From contig LM994670.1 in the NCBI GenBank assembly GCA_000753455.2, positions 1,309,816 through 1,360,131 on the forward strand: a DNA stretch of 50,316 bases, read 5' to 3'. Positions 1 to 7,055 of the stretch are shown here, piece by piece. The notes under the pieces were generated by a model. The model did no database searches and was not told the DNA's origin. It saw only the letters and a list, made by a program, of their open reading frames with translations. The position numbers were made by a program, and so were the translations under genes. The stretch comes from Clostridium jeddahitimonense (GTDB lineage Bacteria > Bacillota > Clostridia > Clostridiales > Clostridiaceae). Within the stretch, counting starts at the first letter, position 1; each line of letters starts with the position of its first letter.

Positions 1-618
1 TGATTTTCTATAATCTTTTTTACTAACTAGTTCATTAGATGCAGAAAGATTACCTATAATATTAGCTCCAGCTAAAGAAAGATAAGAACTAGGGGGAATA
101 GTTACCCATAAATCTTCACAAATCTCAACTCCAAATTTATAATCTCCAGCATTAAATATTAAGTTTGTGCCGAAAGGAATATCTTTTTGAAATGAAAGGT
201 TAACTTTTTGGTCTGTTATGTTGACACCTTGGGTAAACCATCTTTTTTCATAGAATTCACTATAGTTAGGAATATAAGATTTAGGCACGATCCCTAAAAT
301 GTCTCCTTCGAAAATTAAATAAGCACAGTTATATAATGCATTATTATATAGTAATGGAGCACCAACAGCTATTAGCATATCTTTATTTATACTATTTTTT
401 GCTATTGATTCTAAACCATCTAAAGACGCACGTAAAAGTGAAGAATTTAAAAATAAGTCTCCGCAAGTATAGGATGTAACAGATAATTCAGGGAAAACTA
501 GAAATTTAATATTTTGCTTTTTAGCATCTTCAATACAAGTATATATATTCTCTATATTATAAGCTATATCGGCAACTTTAGTTTTAGGACAAGCTGCACC
601 TACTTTTATAAAGTCCAT
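1..618 (-). CDS. nadE: Glutamine-dependent NAD+ synthetase, N-terminal part (truncated by window edge)
   Basis: Reverse-strand frame open from ATG at 618 to the window edge (206 codons). The visible part is the nitrilase-fold glutaminase domain, which releases ammonia from glutamine for the ATP-dependent amidation of deamido-NAD. Seen: the FPELSVTSY segment with the likely general-base Glu, a lysine in the PKSYIPNY segment, and the nucleophile Cys in VEICEDLW, which together make the nitrilase Glu-Lys-Cys triad. A GGAG motif lies about 8 bases before the ATG. The C-terminal synthetase domain lies outside the window, so fusion to it is inferred from this amidase type. It is the only minus-strand gene here and is divergent from the nfeD-like gene. 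Confidence 0.88.
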   Translation of the reverse strand, partial: MDFIKVGAACPKTKVADIAYNIENIYTCIEDAKKQNIKFLVFPELSVTSYTCGDLFLNSSLLRASLDGLESIAKNSINKDMLIAVGAPLLYNNALYNCAYLIFEGDILGIVPKSYIPNYSEFYEKRWFTQGVNITDQKVNLSFQKDIPFGTNLIFNAGDYKFGVEICEDLWVTIPPSSYLSLAGANIIGNLSASNELVSKKDYRKS

Positions 619-947
619 TTTATCATCTCCGTATGTTAAATATAGTTTAGTATTAGATTAAAAAGTTAATAAAATACATATAAGTCAATAATAAAAGGAA
701 AACGCTATAAAATCAACGAAAAGAAAAGGAAAATTAAAACTATCACATTAAATGGTTTGAAATAACCTATAAAAAGATAAAAAATAACTTGCAATAAAAT
801 AAAAGATAGCATATAATGTAATCATAGTAAATAAAATATATAAATATCAATTTGTTGGAAAATACTATATAATAAATTTATCAACAAAGTTTTTTACTAT
901 AATATTTAATGCATAAATACTTTATTATTAAAGAAAGGGGGAGGACT
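619..947. other. Divergent intergenic region, nadE / nfeD-like
   Basis: About 330 bases without a gene. It is very AT-rich. On the plus strand it holds one good SigA-type promoter (789-817) and, at its end, the GGGGGAGG ribosome binding site of the nfeD-like gene. I see no convincing minus-strand promoter for nadE and no repeat or structured RNA. An upstream in-frame ATG at 909 is rejected as the nfeD-like start because the strong ribosome binding site lies after it. Confidence 0.6.
789..817 (+). promoter_or_regulatory. SigA-type promoter for the nfeD-like/SPFH operon
   Basis: TTGCAA at 789-794 and TATAAT at 812-817 are separated by 17 bases. This puts the start point near 824 and leaves a leader of about 120 bases before the nfeD-like ATG. 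Inferred from consensus match only. Confidence 0.55.
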
Positions 948-1376
948 ATGTTAGATGTTATTATCTGGTTAGTAGTTGCGGTTGTCGCAATAATAATTGA
1001 CGTAGTTACAAGTAGCTTTATATTTATGTGGTTTTCTATAGGAGCATTAGCAGCAATAATCTTATCATTCTTTGGCGTAAGTATGGCATGGCAATTTATT
1101 GTATTCTTAATAACAGGAATAATTTTAATTGCTATAGGATATCCTTGGGCTAAGAAAAAATTTAAAGTAGAAAAAAATCATACCCTTACTATGGAACAAA
1201 CATATATAGGAAGAGTTATGAAGGCGAATGAAGAGATAGTTGAGAAAGCTAAAATTAAAGTAGACGGAATATATTGGACAGCGTATAACAAAGGCAATAA
1301 GATAAATAAAGATGATCAATTTGTTATAACAGGAATAGAAGGAAATAAGTTAATAGTTGAATTAAAGGAGAAATAG
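948..1376 (+). CDS. NfeD-like membrane protein
   Basis: A 142-residue protein of the short NfeD type. Two or three hydrophobic segments (about residues 3-22, 26-45 and 47-67) are followed by a soluble beta-rich tail of about 70 residues that fits the NfeD OB-fold domain. The start was chosen at 948 because AAAGGGGGAGG lies directly upstream (934-944). The stop and the next ATG are 1 base apart, so it is co-transcribed with the SPFH protein. In this family, NfeD proteins pair with stomatin/flotillin-type scaffolds and help organise membrane microdomains; the pairing is seen here and the role is known from the family. It lacks the N-terminal ClpP-like protease domain of long NfeD proteins. Confidence 0.82.
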   Translation: MLDVIIWLVVAVVAIIIDVVTSSFIFMWFSIGALAAIILSFFGVSMAWQFIVFLITGIILIAIGYPWAKKKFKVEKNHTLTMEQTYIGRVMKANEEIVEKAKIKVDGIYWTAYNKGNKINKDDQFVITGIEGNKLIVELKEK

Positions 1377-1377
1377 T

Positions 1378-2322
1378 ATGATTAAGTTAATAGTAATTGG
1401 AGTTTTATTATTGATAGTATTATTAGTATTACTATCATCTATCAAAGTTGTAAACACAGGTTATTTATATGTAGTTGAAAGATTAGGACAATTTCATAGG
1501 ATATTAGAGCCAGGCTGGCATTTTATGATTCCAGGTGTAGATTTTGTAAGAAAAAAAGTATCTACTAAACAACAAATTTTAGATGTACCACCTCAATCAG
1601 TTATTACTAAAGATAATGTTAAAATATCAGTTGATAATGTAATATTCTATAAAATGTTAAATGCAAAAGATGCTGTATATAATATAGAGGATTTTAAGTC
1701 AGGTATAGTTTATTCAGCAACAACTAATATGAGAAATATTATTGGTAACATGAGTTTAGATGAAGTATTATCAGGAAGAGATAAGATAAATTCAGATCTT
1801 TTAAGTATAATCGATGAAGTTACAGATGCTTATGGTATAAAAATACTATCAGTTGAAATTAAAAATATAATACCTCCTGCTGAGATACAACAAGCAATGG
1901 AAAAGCAAATGAAAGCAGAAAGAGATAAGAGAGCAGCAATATTAGAAGCTGAAGGTCAAAGACAATCTCAAATTGAAAGAGCAGAAGGGGAAAAGCAAGC
2001 TAAGATTCTTTCAGCAGAAGCTGAAAAGCAAGCTAATATTAGAAGGGCAGAAGGTTTAAGAGAATCTCAATTACTTGAAGCTGAAGGTAAGGCTAAAGCT
2101 ATAGAACAAATAGCTATTGCAGAAGCAGAAGCTATAAGGAAAGTAAACCAGGCTATTATTGAATCAGGAACTAATGAAACAGTTATAGCGTTAAAGCAAG
2201 TTGAAGCACTTAAAGAAATGGCAAACAACCCAGCTAATAAGTTAATTTTACCTAATGAGACATTATCATCTTTAGGAAGTATAGCTGCAATAGGTGAAAT
2301 GTTAAAAGGCAATAAAGAATAA
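1378..2322 (+). CDS. SPFH/Band 7 domain protein (stomatin/QmcA-like)
   Basis: A 314-residue membrane scaffold. One N-terminal membrane segment (about residues 3-20) is followed by a Band 7 domain (about 20-180) with the typical ERLGQFHRILEPGWHFMIP start and the SVEIKNIIPP segment. After this comes a long Ala/Glu-rich coiled coil (about 180-255; repeated AEGE/AEAEKQA patterns) that drives oligomerisation in this family. The C-terminal end is short and non-polar. It starts 1 base after the nfeD-like stop, the usual SPFH/NfeD pairing. These proteins control membrane-protein quality or microdomain organisation; the exact client cannot be read from the sequence. Confidence 0.88.
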   Translation: MIKLIVIGVLLLIVLLVLLSSIKVVNTGYLYVVERLGQFHRILEPGWHFMIPGVDFVRKKVSTKQQILDVPPQSVITKDNVKISVDNVIFYKMLNAKDAVYNIEDFKSGIVYSATTNMRNIIGNMSLDEVLSGRDKINSDLLSIIDEVTDAYGIKILSVEIKNIIPPAEIQQAMEKQMKAERDKRAAILEAEGQRQSQIERAEGEKQAKILSAEAEKQANIRRAEGLRESQLLEAEGKAKAIEQIAIAEAEAIRKVNQAIIESGTNETVIALKQVEALKEMANNPANKLILPNETLSSLGSIAAIGEMLKGNKE

Positions 2323-2372
2323 AAGTAAGTAAATAAGTAAATATTATTAATAGCCCGACAGGGTTACGTAGG

Positions 2373-2418
2373 AAGAGTTGTCGTATGAATTTTTCATAAG
2401 GCAATTCTTTTTTTGTAA
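2373..2418 (+). terminator. Intrinsic terminator after the SPFH gene
   Basis: An imperfect 17-bp stem (AAGAGTTGTCGTATGAA with TTCATAAGGCAATTCTT, including G-U pairs) has a 3-base loop and ends in a run of T. Confidence 0.7.
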
Positions 2419-2497
2419 TTTGCAGATAATTTATGAAGTTAGTTGCTTATTTTGTTGTGATATAATTAAAGTAATGATATAACTTATGGAGGTAAGA

Positions 2498-2890
2498 ATG
2501 TTTTTTATAGGGGTATTTGGTATAGAGAATAAAGAAAAAATAATAAAAGAAACACAAAGAATATATTGTAAGGGTTGCAATGACTACATAGAAGGTAAAA
2601 TAATTAAAGTATATAGTTTTTTTCACTTTTTCTTTATTCCTTTGTTTAAATGGAATGAGAAATATTATGTTATATATAATAATTGTGATCATGTATATAG
2701 TATATCTAAAGAGAAAGGAAAGAGTATTGAACATGATGAGAGTTATGAGATAAGCTACTGGGATTTAAAAGATTTTCAAGGTGCTAATTATGAAAATAAT
2801 AATGCAATTAATAACAAATGCCTTAGATGTGGAAGAGAACTAGAAAGAGACTATATTTACTGCCCATACTGTGGTAAAAAAATAAGATAA
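2498..2890 (+). CDS. Double zinc-ribbon protein of unknown function
   Basis: A 130-residue protein. The first half has a CKGC knuckle and an aromatic FFHFFFIPLFKWN stretch with a later Cys, as in the small bacterial zinc-ribbon family with a YIEGKIIKVY-type core. The C-terminus has a second, clear ribbon: CLRCGRE ... CPYCGKK. Both likely bind zinc structurally. The start at 2498 is preferred over the ATG at 2486 because GGAGG (2488-2492) sits 5 bases before it and overlaps the earlier ATG. It has no operon partner: a terminator precedes it and 133 bases follow before the next gene. The cellular role is unknown; the aromatic stretch might be membrane-associated, but this is a guess. Confidence 0.7.
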   Translation: MFFIGVFGIENKEKIIKETQRIYCKGCNDYIEGKIIKVYSFFHFFFIPLFKWNEKYYVIYNNCDHVYSISKEKGKSIEHDESYEISYWDLKDFQGANYENNNAINNKCLRCGRELERDYIYCPYCGKKIR

Positions 2891-3023
2891 ATATTTAATT
2901 AAAGAATAGAAAAGATTATTGATTTGATTAGAGAGTTGTAAAAAATTTTGACTATATTAAAAAAACATATATAATTGTATATGTGATTTTTTCAGAATAT
3001 GATATGAGGTGACTTAATATAAT

Positions 3024-4151
3024 ATGGCAGATAATAATAAAATACAAGAGGAAATAATAAAGGCAGATATTAAAGAGGTTGAGAGATTATGGAAAAGTAA
3101 TATTCAAGATAACTCATTAGAGTCTTTATTAGAAAAAATGACGAAGGAAGAATTAGTTAGAGTAGCTAAAAGATATTCTATTAAAGGGTTAACATCTTTA
3201 AAAAAGGCGGAAGTTGTTGAGAGAATAAAAACTATAGTACTAGAAAAGTACGAACAAGCTTTAAGTATTATAGATGAAGATACTTTAAAATTTATAGAGG
3301 ATCTTATAGATAATAATGGGCAAAAAGTGTATGAATGTAATGATATAGTGTATTCTAATTACCTAAGAAATAGAGGGTTAGTATTTACAGGAACTATTGA
3401 TGATGAACTTTTTGTAATATTACCTAAAGAAATGATGGAATTATTTGAAGAAAAGATAAACAGAGAATTGTATCAAAAGGCTAGATTAAATAAAGAGATA
3501 ATAAGATCTATTGCAGGTATGATATATTATTACGGTGTTATGGATATAAATAACATAAAAGATACTTTAGAAAAAGTATTTTTATGTGAATTTGATATAG
3601 ACTTTATAAAAGCTTTAGCTTTAAATGGTGAAGAACTAGGTTATGATTATGTAATTGATGAAGAAGTTTTATATCATATAGATGTTGAAGATGTTGAAAA
3701 GTTAATACAAGCTCAGCAATTATGTAATAGTGATTACTATAAATTTGATAAGAAAAGTTTAATTAAGGCTGGGGAACCAGATTATATTGAAGAAAATAAA
3801 CAAGCTGAAAAATTGAAAAAAGTTTTTAAGGAATTATTTGTTATAGATAATAATATCCTAAGAGAAGAGATGGATTCATTTATAATAGCTATTAAAAATG
3901 AGATGTCAAAAGAAGAAGCTATAGAATGCTTCCTAGAAGCATACGAAATTGAATCTGAGGAAGAAAAAGAAATATTTAAATATGAATTAGAGATTTTCGC
4001 TAAAAGCATTAAAAGATGGACTTTAAAGGGAAATAGTGAAAATGAAATAAAGAAAAATGAACAAAGAGTTGTTAACGAGAGTAAAATAGGAAGAAATGAT
4101 CCGTGTGTTTGTGGTAGTGGTAAAAAGTACAAAAAGTGTTGTGGAAAATAA
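3024..4151 (+). CDS. SEC-C motif protein with N-terminal Rho-N-like segment
   Basis: A 375-residue, mostly charged helical protein. The C-terminus carries a textbook SEC-C zinc motif ([19 protein letters not shown]), the element that lets SecA and other proteins bind zinc and SecB or ribosomes. Residues about 30-75 ([20 protein letters not shown] and following) resemble the Rho-N/SAP-like helical module. The middle 250 residues have no family I recognise. It starts at ATG 3024 with GAGGTG at about 3006. The next gene begins 14 bases later, so the two may be co-transcribed. A role in protein quality control or nucleic-acid binding is inference from the two end modules only. Confidence 0.72.
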   Translation: MADNNKIQEEIIKADIKEVERLWKSNIQDNSLESLLEKMTKEELVRVAKRYSIKGLTSLKKAEVVERIKTIVLEKYEQALSIIDEDTLKFIEDLIDNNGQKVYECNDIVYSNYLRNRGLVFTGTIDDELFVILPKEMMELFEEKINRELYQKARLNKEIIRSIAGMIYYYGVMDINNIKDTLEKVFLCEFDIDFIKALALNGEELGYDYVIDEEVLYHIDVEDVEKLIQAQQLCNSDYYKFDKKSLIKAGEPDYIEENKQAEKLKKVFKELFVIDNNILREEMDSFIIAIKNEMSKEEAIECFLEAYEIESEEEKEIFKYELEIFAKSIKRWTLKGNSENEIKKNEQRVVNESKIGRNDPCVCGSGKKYKKCCGK

Positions 4152-4165
4152 AGAGGTTATAAATT

Positions 4166-4495
4166 ATGTTCAATGGGGTAATTATAGTAATTGGAATAAT
4201 TGAATTTTTAATAGGTGTATCCATAAGTCTTTTTGCAAAATCTGAAAGAGTGTGTAGATTTATACAATTTCTTTATGATTTTGAAAAAGGTCGAGTGGAA
4301 TCTTTACCAATTTTAAATAAATGGATAGGACAAAATTATGGCCTCATAGGAAGTGTATATATATTCTTTGCAAGTATAGCTATAGCTTTTAATATGGATT
4401 GGTTTATACTAATTTTAGCAATTTCTTTGATTGAATTTTTAAGCTATAGGAGGATTAATAGGGGAATTAAAGAGATATTAAAGAATTCACAATAG
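4166..4495 (+). CDS. Small membrane protein of unknown function
   Basis: A 109-residue protein with hydrophobic segments at about residues 3-23, 58-76 and 77-93, separated by a 35-residue charged loop and ending in a basic tail. The likely ribosome binding site is AAAGAGG about 12 bases before the ATG. It follows the SEC-C gene by 14 bases. I recognise no family. Its stop codon lies inside the left arm of the hairpin at 4484-4516. Confidence 0.6.
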   Translation: MFNGVIIVIGIIEFLIGVSISLFAKSERVCRFIQFLYDFEKGRVESLPILNKWIGQNYGLIGSVYIFFASIAIAFNMDWFILILAISLIEFLSYRRINRGIKEILKNSQ

Positions 4496-4518
4496 GTATT
4501 ATACTTATTGTGAATTTT
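4484..4518 (+). terminator. Hairpin overlapping the stop codon of the small membrane protein gene
   Basis: A perfect 11-bp inverted repeat, AATTCACAATA (4484-4494) and TATTGTGAATT (4506-4516), has an 11-base loop and only a short T run. It may be a weak terminator or an mRNA-end stabiliser before the TPR gene 20 bases downstream. Confidence 0.45.
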
Positions 4519-4537
4519 ACTATAGGAAGGTACTACT

Positions 4538-5470
4538 ATGAATAAGTCATATTTATTTAATAATTATATAAGTATAGCTAGAGGTTTTTTAGCGGAAAAA
4601 AATGATCTGAAGGCTTTGAAGTTTTTTAAAATGGCTCATAAATGTGAAGAAGGAAAAGAGGACATTGATCTGATTTTGGATATAGCGTTATTGTATGATA
4701 AAATTGGAAATCCTGTACTATCAAAAAAGATGTATGAAAAAGTTTTAAGTATTAATGACAAAGAGGCGACAGCTTATTATGGAATAGGTGTTTTATTTGA
4801 TGAAAGTGAAAATTACATAGAAGCGATAGAGTACTATAAAAAAGCTATAGCTATTGATAAGAACTATGATAAAGCATATTTCTTTTTAGCCAATTGTTAT
4901 GATGAAATAGGGGAGAAAGAAAAAGCTATAGAATGCTATAGTAAGGTGTTGAGTATAAATCCAAATGATTTATGGGCAAATGCAAATTTAGGTTGTATTT
5001 ATGATGAATTAGAAGAAATTACACTGGCAATAAAATATATGGAGAAGGCATTACAAATAGATCATAAACATTTTAGAATACTTTTTAATATGGGAGTATT
5101 CATGGGTAAGATTAAAAAAGAGGAAGAAGCTGAAGAATTTTATAAAAAATCGATTAATGAAAATCCTAAATTTCCATATAGTTATTTGAATTATTCTATT
5201 TTATATAGAGAGAAAAATAAATTTAGGAGAGCTATTGAAATTATTAGTGAAGGAATAAAAGAAAATCCTAATCAAGGATTTTTATATTATAATAGAGCAT
5301 GCTTTTATGTGAATATAAAAGAATTACACAAAGCTTTTGAGGATTTAAATAAAGCTATAGACCTTGATTATATATTTGAAGAGTATATGAAGGAAGATGA
5401 AGAGTTAAATCCTTTAAGAGGATTAGAGGAATATATAGAATTATATGGAAATAACAATAAAGGTAACTAA
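4538..5470 (+). CDS. Tetratricopeptide-repeat protein
   Basis: A 310-residue protein made almost entirely of about eight tandem 34-residue TPR units, for example the ones containing AYYGIGVLFDESENYIEAIE, AYFFLANCYDEIGEKEKAIE and ANANLGCIYDELEEITLAIK. Conserved small/aromatic positions (A-x-x-x-LG-x-x-Y, A-x-x-x-Y-x-KA) are visible in each. There is no signal peptide, so it is likely a cytoplasmic protein-protein scaffold. The ribosome binding site is AGGAAGG before ATG 4538. TPR proteins have no catalytic activity of their own, and the partner is unknown. The nearest candidates are the SEC-C and small membrane proteins just upstream. Confidence 0.82.
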   Translation: MNKSYLFNNYISIARGFLAEKNDLKALKFFKMAHKCEEGKEDIDLILDIALLYDKIGNPVLSKKMYEKVLSINDKEATAYYGIGVLFDESENYIEAIEYYKKAIAIDKNYDKAYFFLANCYDEIGEKEKAIECYSKVLSINPNDLWANANLGCIYDELEEITLAIKYMEKALQIDHKHFRILFNMGVFMGKIKKEEEAEEFYKKSINENPKFPYSYLNYSILYREKNKFRRAIEIISEGIKENPNQGFLYYNRACFYVNIKELHKAFEDLNKAIDLDYIFEEYMKEDEELNPLRGLEEYIELYGNNNKGN

Positions 5471-5576
5471 CTAGTTAAAATAATAAATTGTTGAAAAAAG
5501 TTAAAATTTGATTGAAAGTTTAAATGATATTTATTATTATTAGAATAAGATTAGTATTTAAATGGGAGTGAAATTG

Positions 5577-6038
5577 ATGACTAATAGAAGAGAGTCAGAA
5601 AGTGTATTGAACAAATTATTAGTTCAGTTGTTTAGGGATATTTTAGATATTGAAGAGAAATGTTTACAGAATAGTGAGTTTTCAGATCTTTCAGTAACAG
5701 AAATTCATGTTATTGAAGCTATATCAATAGATAAGGAAAGAACTATGAGTGAGGTAGCTTATGATTTAAGCATCACAGTAGGAACACTAACTACTGCTAT
5801 TAATAAGCTTATAAAAAAAGGTTATGTTGATAGAAGAAGAATCGAAGAAGACAGAAGAGTTGTATTGATAACGTTAACAGAAAAAGGAAAAGAAGTATAT
5901 AAATTTCATGAAGAATTCCATAATGACATGATAAAATATACAATTGATAGCTTTTCAATAGAAGAAGAAACTGTATTAGTTTCTGCATTAAAGAAGATAT
6001 CTGGATTTTTTGAAGAGAAATATCATCTTATAAAGTAA
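5577..6038 (+). CDS. MarR-family transcriptional regulator
   Basis: A 153-residue winged-helix repressor-type protein. The recognition helix lies around SITVGTLTTAINKLIKKGYV, followed by the MarR wing signature RRRIEEDRRVVLITLTEKG, with dimerisation helices at both ends. The start at ATG 5577 is chosen over 5562 because GGGAGTG (5564-5570) fits it. It stands alone with its own terminator. It resembles the FabT/lipid-synthesis subgroup of MarR proteins in length and wing, but no fatty-acid genes are adjacent, so the ligand and targets are not assigned. Confidence 0.85.
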   Translation: MTNRRESESVLNKLLVQLFRDILDIEEKCLQNSEFSDLSVTEIHVIEAISIDKERTMSEVAYDLSITVGTLTTAINKLIKKGYVDRRRIEEDRRVVLITLTEKGKEVYKFHEEFHNDMIKYTIDSFSIEEETVLVSALKKISGFFEEKYHLIK

Positions 6039-6044
6039 TATATA

Positions 6045-6076
6045 AATAGACATCAAGTAAGGATGTCTATTTTTTT
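6045..6076 (+). terminator. Intrinsic terminator after the marR-type gene
   Basis: AATAGACATC and GATGTCTATT form a 10-bp stem with a 7-base loop and are followed by a T run. Confidence 0.88.
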
Positions 6077-6175
6077 GTATATTATTAACTTAAAAGGATA
6101 AATGAATAAATCTACTCGTAATGTTAAATCATATTTATATAATACAAATATGTTAATTAACTATGAGGTGAAGAA

Positions 6176-6763
6176 ATGTGGAAAGATGTACTTATGATGA
6201 TGGCTGTAGGTTTGGGAGGATATAGCGTATATAATTTTATTTTTGTTTTAGTTAAGAAAGTTATTAGTAGAACAAAAGTTTCCCAAATGGTATATAGTTT
6301 TAAAGGTAGAAGAAGATATTACCCTTTGTTGGGAATAGTTATTTTGATTGTAAACATAATAGGGTTAACTAAAAAGAGTCAAGAAGAAATAATTATTGGT
6401 AAATATATGCTAAGTATGAGATTGCATCAATTTTATAATGAATCAGGAATTTTGAACAAATGGGTAATATATGTATTAAGCGTATTTTTAATTGCAAATT
6501 TTATTTTAAGTATTTATATAAAGCCTGTTATGTATGAAGAAGGCATTGTATGTGAGAATGGAAACTTTTTATCTTGGAATAAAATTAAATCAATAAATAC
6601 TGTTCAGAATACACTAGGTAATAATAAATACATAGTCATTAATACTACTAATGATAAAGAAATTTTTCTAAATGTTACAAATGATGAGAGTAATTTTATT
6701 AAAGAAATTATCTTTAATAAAACGGGAATAGTTAATAAGGATATAGTAACAGAATTTAATTAG
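6176..6763 (+). CDS. Predicted membrane protein of unknown function
   Basis: A 195-residue protein with hydrophobic segments at about residues 8-27, 50-65 and 95-115. A C-terminal soluble domain of about 75 residues follows, with a GNFLSWNKIKSINTVQN pattern typical of small PH-like (bacterial DUF) membrane-anchored domains, where W-x-K/D-I follows a short beta hairpin. The start is ATG 6176 with GAGGTGA 7-8 bases upstream. Single-gene unit with terminators on both sides. The domain comparison is from pattern only and the function is unknown. Confidence 0.6.
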   Translation: MWKDVLMMMAVGLGGYSVYNFIFVLVKKVISRTKVSQMVYSFKGRRRYYPLLGIVILIVNIIGLTKKSQEEIIIGKYMLSMRLHQFYNESGILNKWVIYVLSVFLIANFILSIYIKPVMYEEGIVCENGNFLSWNKIKSINTVQNTLGNNKYIVINTTNDKEIFLNVTNDESNFIKEIIFNKTGIVNKDIVTEFN

Positions 6764-6778
6764 GAATAGCTAGATATG

Positions 6779-6817
6779 ATGCGATTGTTATTAATATAAC
6801 AATCGCATTTATTTTTT
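6779..6817 (+). terminator. Strong intrinsic terminator before the adhE promoter
   Basis: A perfect 13-bp stem, ATGCGATTGTTAT and ATAACAATCGCAT, has a TAAT loop and is followed by TTTATTTTTTT. Confidence 0.9.
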
Positions 6818-6905
6818 TATTGAACTTATTATGAAAAAAATAAAGAGATATGAAAAAAAGATAATTTATATGTAGATAAAAGGATGAAAATGTTAAAAAA
6901 AATAA

Positions 6906-6923
6906 AAGTTAAAAAAATAACAA
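6906..6923 (+). promoter_or_regulatory. Rex-like operator, upstream copy
   Basis: AAGTTA-AAAAAA-TAACAA matches the Rex consensus TTGTTA-N6-TAACAA at 10 of 12 fixed positions. It ends 7 bases upstream of the adhE -35 box. Confidence 0.5.
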
Positions 6924-6930
6924 AAAAATA

Positions 6931-6959
6931 TTGACAAAAAAAACACAATGGAATAAAAT
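6931..6959 (+). promoter_or_regulatory. SigA-type promoter of adhE
   Basis: TTGACA (6931-6936), a 17-base spacer and TAAAAT (6954-6959). The start point is expected near 6966, giving a leader of about 90 bases before adhE. Confidence 0.75.
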
Positions 6960-6972
6960 AGAATCATAGAAG

Positions 6973-6990
6973 ATGTTAAAAAAATAACAA
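6973..6990 (+). promoter_or_regulatory. Rex-like operator, downstream copy
   Basis: ATGTTA-AAAAAA-TAACAA matches the Rex consensus TTGTTA-N6-TAACAA at 11 of 12 fixed positions. It lies just past the predicted start point, where bound repressor would block clearance. Rex is the NADH-sensing repressor known to control clostridial alcohol dehydrogenase genes. Confidence 0.7.
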
Positions 6991-7055
6991 ACAAATCTTC
7001 GGAAATTTTAAAAATGAGAAAATGTAAAATTCACATATATTTAGGAGGAATAAAA

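Noticed and set aside
852..873. Second promoter before the nfeD-like gene (TTGTTG and TATAAT)
   Set aside because: The two elements are only 10 bases apart.
2447..2734. 95-codon minus-strand frame over the zinc-ribbon gene
   Set aside because: Low-complexity aromatic sequence opposite a gene with clear Cys motifs.
5471..5576. Possible FabT-like box before the MarR gene
   Set aside because: Only a loose TTTGATT resemblance in AT-rich DNA, and no lipid genes are adjacent.
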